Shown here in pieces: positions 43,140 through 47,279 of a DNA stretch of 47,279 nt. The translations under genes were made by a program, and so were the position numbers. The notes under the pieces are model-generated. The model worked only from the letters and a program-made list of their open reading frames with translations, ran no database searches and was not told where the DNA came from. The stretch lies in assembly GCA_905233585.1 (NCBI GenBank), contig CAJOFD010000012.1:1-47279 (forward strand), in the 5' to 3' direction. Source of the DNA: an uncultured Bacteroidales bacterium (GTDB lineage Bacteria > Bacteroidota > Bacteroidia > Bacteroidales > WCHB1-69). Numbering within the stretch: the first letter of the stretch is position 1; the number at the start of each line of letters is the position of its first letter.

Positions 43140-44240
43140 CTAATAGCCTATCCAAATGCCGCTAAGTCCGACGAACAAGGCAATTGCAAATTTTATCAAC
43201 TTGATAAAAAGATATTTTTGAGGTTTTTCCGCCAACAAAGGCAACCCGCCATGTCCTTCTTGCATAATAGAATTGGCTAAAAGCGTGGAAAACGGAACCA
43301 AACCTTCCAAAAACATAAAAAATACTATCAAATGAGGACCCGATTCGGGAATAAAACCTATCAACAAAGCGACAAATAACAAGATATAGTTGCTGTATTT
43401 ATATTGAAACAAAACATCTGTATTGATATAATGTCTGACAATAGCCAAGAGGCACAAAATACCGAAAATCCACACAAAAATTTTAAAAAAATGTTTTTTT
43501 ATCACATGGTTGATAAGATGTTCTTCCAAAAAGTGGTCATCAGACAAGAGAATGAGAATAAATGTGGAAACGGCAATCAATATAAAAACGATATTTTCTC
43601 CGGAAAGGCCATCGTGGTGATGTTCTGGTAAGACAAAGTGTTCATGCAAGGAAAACATTTCAGCAAAAGAATGGTCTTCACCTATCCATCCAAAAGCAAT
43701 GCCCAATGAAAAAATAAAGATAAGCCCCAATATGCCCCAGCGAACAAACAATAAATGTTTATTGGAATGTTCATGATGATTTTTGTGTTTATGATTATCC
43801 ACATCGCATTGGTGTATTTCTATGTGTTCTGTTGGCAGGTTTATGATTGTGTTTGAGGTTTTAGCAAACAAATTGGCAACAAAGCCAGCCACAATACCTA
43901 TAATGAACAATATCGCAGACAAACACAGGGCTTGGGCGGGTTTGGTAGAAAAATACAAAAAGGCTTCGTCTCCAAAAGTGCTAATTGTAGCCGCCAACAA
44001 CGCCCCGAACATCAATAGTCCATGACTATACAAAGAGGCAACAACAAAAATGCCTACACAACCCGGTATCAACCCCAAAAGTGCCGAAAAAATGATTTGA
44101 AAACGTGTATATTGCCGCAAAACTTGTATCATTTTGCCTTGAGAACGCACATTGACAAATTCGATAAACATCATCAACATAATCACCAAAAAAGTGATTA
44201 AAATTGATTGGATGAATATATCGGAAAGATGCGGAAGCAT
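43140..44240 (-). CDS. Putative 10-TM heavy-metal/manganese exporter (ArsP_2-like)
   Basis: A 366-residue membrane protein with about ten helices. Family-like features: an early acidic helix (MFIEFVNVRSQG), GLIPGCVGIFVVASLYSHGL, ISTFGDEAFLYFS and a symmetrical second block GFIPESGPHLIVFFMFLEGLVPFSTLLANSIMQEGHGG, i.e. two inverted-repeat-like halves. Between them lies a His-rich cytoplasmic or periplasmic loop (HIEIHQCDVDNHKHKNHHEH is about residues 135-156) fit for metal binding. Annotated family members are called putative manganese transporters. It starts 6 nt after recR stops, in the same operon. Confidence 0.82.
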   Translation of the reverse strand: MLPHLSDIFIQSILITFLVIMLMMFIEFVNVRSQGKMIQVLRQYTRFQIIFSALLGLIPGCVGIFVVASLYSHGLLMFGALLAATISTFGDEAFLYFSTKPAQALCLSAILFIIGIVAGFVANLFAKTSNTIINLPTEHIEIHQCDVDNHKHKNHHEHSNKHLLFVRWGILGLIFIFSLGIAFGWIGEDHSFAEMFSLHEHFVLPEHHHDGLSGENIVFILIAVSTFILILLSDDHFLEEHLINHVIKKHFFKIFVWIFGILCLLAIVRHYINTDVLFQYKYSNYILLFVALLIGFIPESGPHLIVFFMFLEGLVPFSTLLANSIMQEGHGGLPLLAEKPQKYLFIKLIKFAIALFVGLSGIWIGY

Positions 44241-44246
44241 AACAAT

Positions 44247-44870
44247 TTATTTTAACGTTGATTCAAAATTCACTCTATTGATAATAGAACGGGTCAAAGT
44301 AATTTCATCAGTGTTTTCCAAATCGTTACCGATAGCCACTCCTCTGGCAATGACAGATATTTGTATGTTTTGATTGCGTTTGCGTATATGCTGGGAAATA
44401 TAAAATGCTGTTGTGTCGCCTTCAGTAGTGGCGGGCAAGGCTAATATCACTTCTGACACATCTTCTTGTTCTATGCGTCCCAACAACGATTCTATATTGA
44501 TGTCTGCCACGCCAATGCCTTGCATAGGAGAGATAACTCCGCCCAAAACATGATAAATACCCTTGTAAACTTGTGTGTTTTCTATAGCAATAACATCTCG
44601 AATATCTTGAACAACACATATTTGAGATGATACCCTATGGGGGTTGGAGCAAATTTCGCACGAAGGGCTGTCAGACACATTGTGGCATTTGGAACAGAAA
44701 AAAATATTGTTTTTCATATTGGCAATAGATTCTGTAAACAAACTAACCTCTTCGGGGGATTGTTTCAGAAGATGCAAAGCCAATCTGACTGCTGTTTTGC
44801 GTCCAATACCAGGCAGTTTTGCTATCTGATTGATAGCATTTTCCAATAACTTTGACGAATATTCCTGCAT
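44247..44870 (-). CDS. recR: Recombination mediator protein RecR
   Basis: A 207-residue RecR, which with RecO and RecF loads RecA on gapped DNA. Helix-hairpin-helix at the start (LPGIGRKTAVRLALHLL), a zinc finger (Cys 59, 62, 71, 74) and a Toprim domain (VVQDIRDVIAIENT to about 175) followed by the C-terminal Walker-B-like segment (ISVIARGVAIGNDLENTDEITL). Length and order are standard. The promoter box ends 5 nt before the start codon, so the mRNA is probably leaderless or nearly so. The gene downstream on the same strand is a metal exporter. Confidence 0.97.
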   Translation of the reverse strand: MQEYSSKLLENAINQIAKLPGIGRKTAVRLALHLLKQSPEEVSLFTESIANMKNNIFFCSKCHNVSDSPSCEICSNPHRVSSQICVVQDIRDVIAIENTQVYKGIYHVLGGVISPMQGIGVADINIESLLGRIEQEDVSEVILALPATTEGDTTAFYISQHIRKRNQNIQISVIARGVAIGNDLENTDEITLTRSIINRVNFESTLK

Positions 44871-44875
44871 GTCTG

Positions 44876-44883
44876 CAAAGATA
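44876..44883 (-). promoter_or_regulatory. Promoter -7 box directly in front of recR
   Basis: TATCTTTG on minus, 5 nt before the ATG. No -33 TTTG at 18-22 nt was found. The normal distance from box to transcription start would put the start at or next to the A of the ATG. Confidence 0.55.
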
Positions 44884-45006
44884 ACATTTTTTCAAATGAA
44901 AAATAAGACATATTTGCACGAATGAAGTAGGGGGGATTATTTTGTTTGTTGAATCTATAAATTGGAAATTCTGATTAAAAATACATATTTGTTTAAATAA
45001 ATTTTG

Positions 45007-45014
45007 TATCTTTG
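45007..45014 (+). promoter_or_regulatory. Promoter -7 box of fabH
   Basis: TATCTTTG, 31 nt before the fabH ATG; a TTTG lies 15 nt upstream. Confidence 0.6.
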
Positions 45015-45045
45015 CAAATTGTTTTCTTTATTAGAATAATAAAAA

Positions 45046-46035
45046 ATGAGTAAAATTCATGCAATAATAACTGGTGTGGAATCATTTGTTCCCGACTATA
45101 TTCTTACCAATGAAGAATTGAGCCGTATGGTGGATACATCTGATGAATGGATTATGACCCGCATCGGAATAAAAGAAAGACATATTTTAAAAGACAAAGA
45201 CAAAGCCTCTTCCTATATGGGAGCCAAAGCCGTAGAACGTCTATTGGCAAAAACCAATACGAAACCAGAAGAAATTGATTTTGTTTTATGTGCTACGGTT
45301 ACTCCGGATATGCAATTTCCTGCAACGGCAAATATCATTGCCGACAAAGTCGGGATAAAAAACGGTTTTGGCTATGATATAAATGCAGGTTGTTCAGGTT
45401 TTTTGTTTGCTTTGGCCTCTGCTTCTAAATGGATAGAAACAGGTTCTTGCAAAAAAGTTATTGTGGTAGGTACCGAAAAAATGTCCACTATCGTCAATTA
45501 TGAAGACAGGGCTGTTTGTCCTATTTTTGGAGATGCTGCTGCTGCCATTATGTTGGAACCTTCTACTGAACCTTACGGTGTTATGGATTGTCTTTTGCGT
45601 TCAGACGGAATGGGCAGAAAACACCTTCATCAAAAAGCAGGTGGCTCTTTGAAACCGCCAACCCATGAAACTATTGATGCAAAAGAACATTACATTTATC
45701 AAGAAGGGCCTGCAGTATATAAACATGCCGTGATAGACATGTACGAAATAACCAAAGAACTTTGTGAAAAAAACGGGCTGAAAACAGAAGATATAAATTG
45801 GGTGGTACCTCATCAAGCTAATAAAAGAATAATTGATTCTGTTACTCAAAGATTGGGTGTTCCGCCTGAAAGAGTAATGATAAATATTCACAAATACGGA
45901 AATACCACTTCTGCAACCCTTCCTCTTTGTCTTTGGGAGTGGGAAAAACAACTCAAAAAAGGCGACAATCTTATCCTAACCACATTTGGGGCCGGTTTTA
46001 CGTGGGGAGCCATTTGGGTGAAATGGGCTTATTAA
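45046..46035 (+). CDS. fabH: 3-oxoacyl-ACP synthase III
   Basis: A 329-residue KAS III, which condenses acetyl-CoA (or a branched acyl-CoA) with malonyl-ACP to start fatty-acid synthesis. Catalytic triad: Cys 116 (INAGCSGF), His 256 (VPHQANKR), Asn 286 (YGNTTSA). Other signatures: DEWIMTRIGIKERH near the start, GDAAAAIML, and FGAGFTWGA near the end. It lies alone with its own promoter and a strong terminator; in many bacteria it sits with plsX and rpmF, which are not visible here. Bacteroidota often have two fabH copies. Confidence 0.96.
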   Translation: MSKIHAIITGVESFVPDYILTNEELSRMVDTSDEWIMTRIGIKERHILKDKDKASSYMGAKAVERLLAKTNTKPEEIDFVLCATVTPDMQFPATANIIADKVGIKNGFGYDINAGCSGFLFALASASKWIETGSCKKVIVVGTEKMSTIVNYEDRAVCPIFGDAAAAIMLEPSTEPYGVMDCLLRSDGMGRKHLHQKAGGSLKPPTHETIDAKEHYIYQEGPAVYKHAVIDMYEITKELCEKNGLKTEDINWVVPHQANKRIIDSVTQRLGVPPERVMINIHKYGNTTSATLPLCLWEWEKQLKKGDNLILTTFGAGFTWGAIWVKWAY

Positions 46036-46063
46036 GGATAATTGTTTTTAGTTACATATATGC

Positions 46064-46097
46064 AAACAGAGCCGTAAATTATATTACGGCTCTGTTT
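46064..46097. terminator. Terminator between fabH and the convergent surface protein
   Basis: A 14-bp inverted repeat (AAACAGAGCCGTAA and its complement) with a 6-nt loop, followed on plus by Ts; also usable from the minus side, where it is followed by a T-poor stretch. Confidence 0.85.
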
Positions 46098-46118
46098 TTG
46101 CTATAAAAACAGAGAGGT

Positions 46119-47279
46119 TTAATTGACAAAATGAACAAGGCGTACGTAGTACCTGTTTTTTACGTTTGAGTCCTGATACCACATTGTTCTCAGTCCGGTT
46201 GCAGTAAACATTAAAGCATATGCCGCTTTGATGGCACCGTTGGTTCCGGGGTCAACTGTTTTCGGAGTTTTTGACCAATAGGCAGTAGTGCCGAGAGGGT
46301 TTATAGGGAGAAAAACAACTCCATTGTTTTCCAATGTTGTCCAATTGGGAAGACTGATTATATTGCTGTTGAATGTTGCTGTTATTATATCGGTGCTGTC
46401 CAAGGGGTAAATGGCGGTGTTCCAATTGTCCGGAACAATAATCAATCCGCTAATTCCGTTTACGGTACCTTTGGCATAACGTATGCCTGAAGAGGTGCTT
46501 CGTGTGTTCAACAGATAATCCCATTGATATGCGGTAAGTGTACACCATGTGCCGGGAGCATCTGTAGTCTGTGTGGCGGGATTGTATATGGTATTGAATA
46601 CACCCCAGTCATATTGGGATCTAAAACTGCCATAATAAGAAGTAATGTTAAGATTATTGTCTCTTGTGTAAGGGTTATTATTGTTATATCCGCTTGTTCC
46701 GAAACAAAAAATATCTATCCAACCTGTATATGAGGGCAATGTATTGTTATTGTATGGAATATTTTATTGCCGGCTCCTATAGTATCCCATTGGTTAGGAG
46801 CGAAACGCCATGTGCCGTATGCAGTACTACCTCCTGCTACTGCATGGGTTGTGATAGTAGACCCTCCATTAGTGGCACTCCATTGTAAATTGCCGGGTGA
46901 AAATATAACTTTTTGAGGGCTGCTATAACTGCCTCCATCGGCACTAACTGTAAATAAGTGTGTTAAACTTGCAAATGTCGCTACGTATGAGGCATTGGCG
47001 GTAACTGTAATTGTACGGGTGTCATTGGTGTTCCCATCGGTCCATTGTACAAACCTGTATCCGTTTGCAGGTGTCGCATTCAATTGGATTGTTGTACCTT
47101 TTTCATACACTCCGCCACCCGAAACGCTTCCCCAGCCTTCAATATTGGCACTTGCGTTTATCGTAAACATTTCCTTTTGGGCAAAGGTTGCCACGTATGT
47201 TGCATTGGCTGTTACCGTTATGCTGCGGGTGGTATTGGTATCGTCATCGCTCCATTTTATAAAAAAACAATTTGTTTTC
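46119..47279 (-). pseudogene. B-repeat surface protein, frameshifted and partial
   Basis: The gene enters from the right edge in an open frame and is read on minus. It has InlB-type B-repeats (GYRFVQWTDGNTNDTRTITVTANASYVATFA, preceded by a similar unit cut by the window edge), then a globular domain that starts VFSPGNLQWSATN-like and WRFAPNQWDTIG. After NKIFH the frame is lost at about 46745-46757 and continues in another frame with TLPSYTGWIDIFCFGTSGYN up to YYVRLVHFVN. A single missing base explains it. The long downstream frame is intact, so the change is recent or is a sequencing error. Such proteins are exported adhesin-like factors; no T9SS sorting domain is visible at the C-terminus. 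Confidence 0.8.

Noticed and set aside
44930..44936. Run of six Gs upstream of fabH as a second phase-variation tract
   Set aside because: Too short for frequent slippage and it lies outside the promoter boxes.

Overview
The window is AT-rich bacterial chromosome from a member of the Bacteroidota, most likely order Bacteroidales. The signs are the many -7 boxes of the form TAnnTTTG (the Bacteroidota housekeeping promoter), abundant signal-peptidase II lipoproteins, one protein with a type IX secretion C-terminal sorting domain, a Porin_10-type porin, a DUF5686 outer-membrane protein and a two-domain L25/CTC ribosomal protein. I cannot name the genus from this sequence alone. No tRNA, rRNA, CRISPR array or insertion sequence was recognised.

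Layout. 1-963: end of an RND efflux operon (permease C-terminus plus a small PII-like protein). 1060-1590: Cys-rich secreted protein. 1822-6478: one promoter with a 19-bp tandem repeat, followed by a two-gene lipoprotein module present twice in tandem (small lipoprotein plus large lipoprotein with a C-terminal CSSC thioredoxin-like segment). 6592-12922: rplY, two envelope proteins, a transketolase C-terminal half with RidA and a secreted C1 peptidase, a DUF5131 protein and a PCC-repeat lipoprotein. 13038-16309 (minus): membrane protein, nucleoside phosphorylase and porin in one operon. 16511-19075: T9SS-exported beta-helix protein. 19190-19371: a short promoter-to-terminator unit with a 26-codon ORF ending on a 9-G tract. 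19418-24224: four-gene envelope operon (OmpA protein with two secreted zinc ribbons, lipoprotein, large secreted protein, lysozyme-fold protein).

24371-39146 looks different: base composition is visibly richer in G+C, and the genes are typical accessory cargo (acetyltransferase, EmrA/EmrB-like pump with an AraC regulator, GT4 glycosyltransferase, PCMD protein, esterase, SDR with a divergent TetR regulator, lipocalin-like lipoprotein, CstA-type transporter, APH-like kinase, cupin). Several genes here appear internally deleted or reduced to fragments: a flavodoxin start, a cytidylate-kinase-like start, a short lipocalin, a cupin without its signal-peptide core, and an arabinofuranosidase domain on a lipoprotein leader. 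I read this as horizontally acquired DNA under erosion; that is inference.

39709-47279 returns to AT-rich core-like DNA: a lipoprotein, a DUF5686 outer-membrane protein, recR with a putative metal exporter, fabH, and a frameshifted B-repeat surface protein running off the right edge.

The most novel-looking items are the duplicated lipoprotein module with its promoter repeat, the G-tract mini-unit, the exported zinc-ribbon OmpA operon, and the cluster of deletion-scarred genes.
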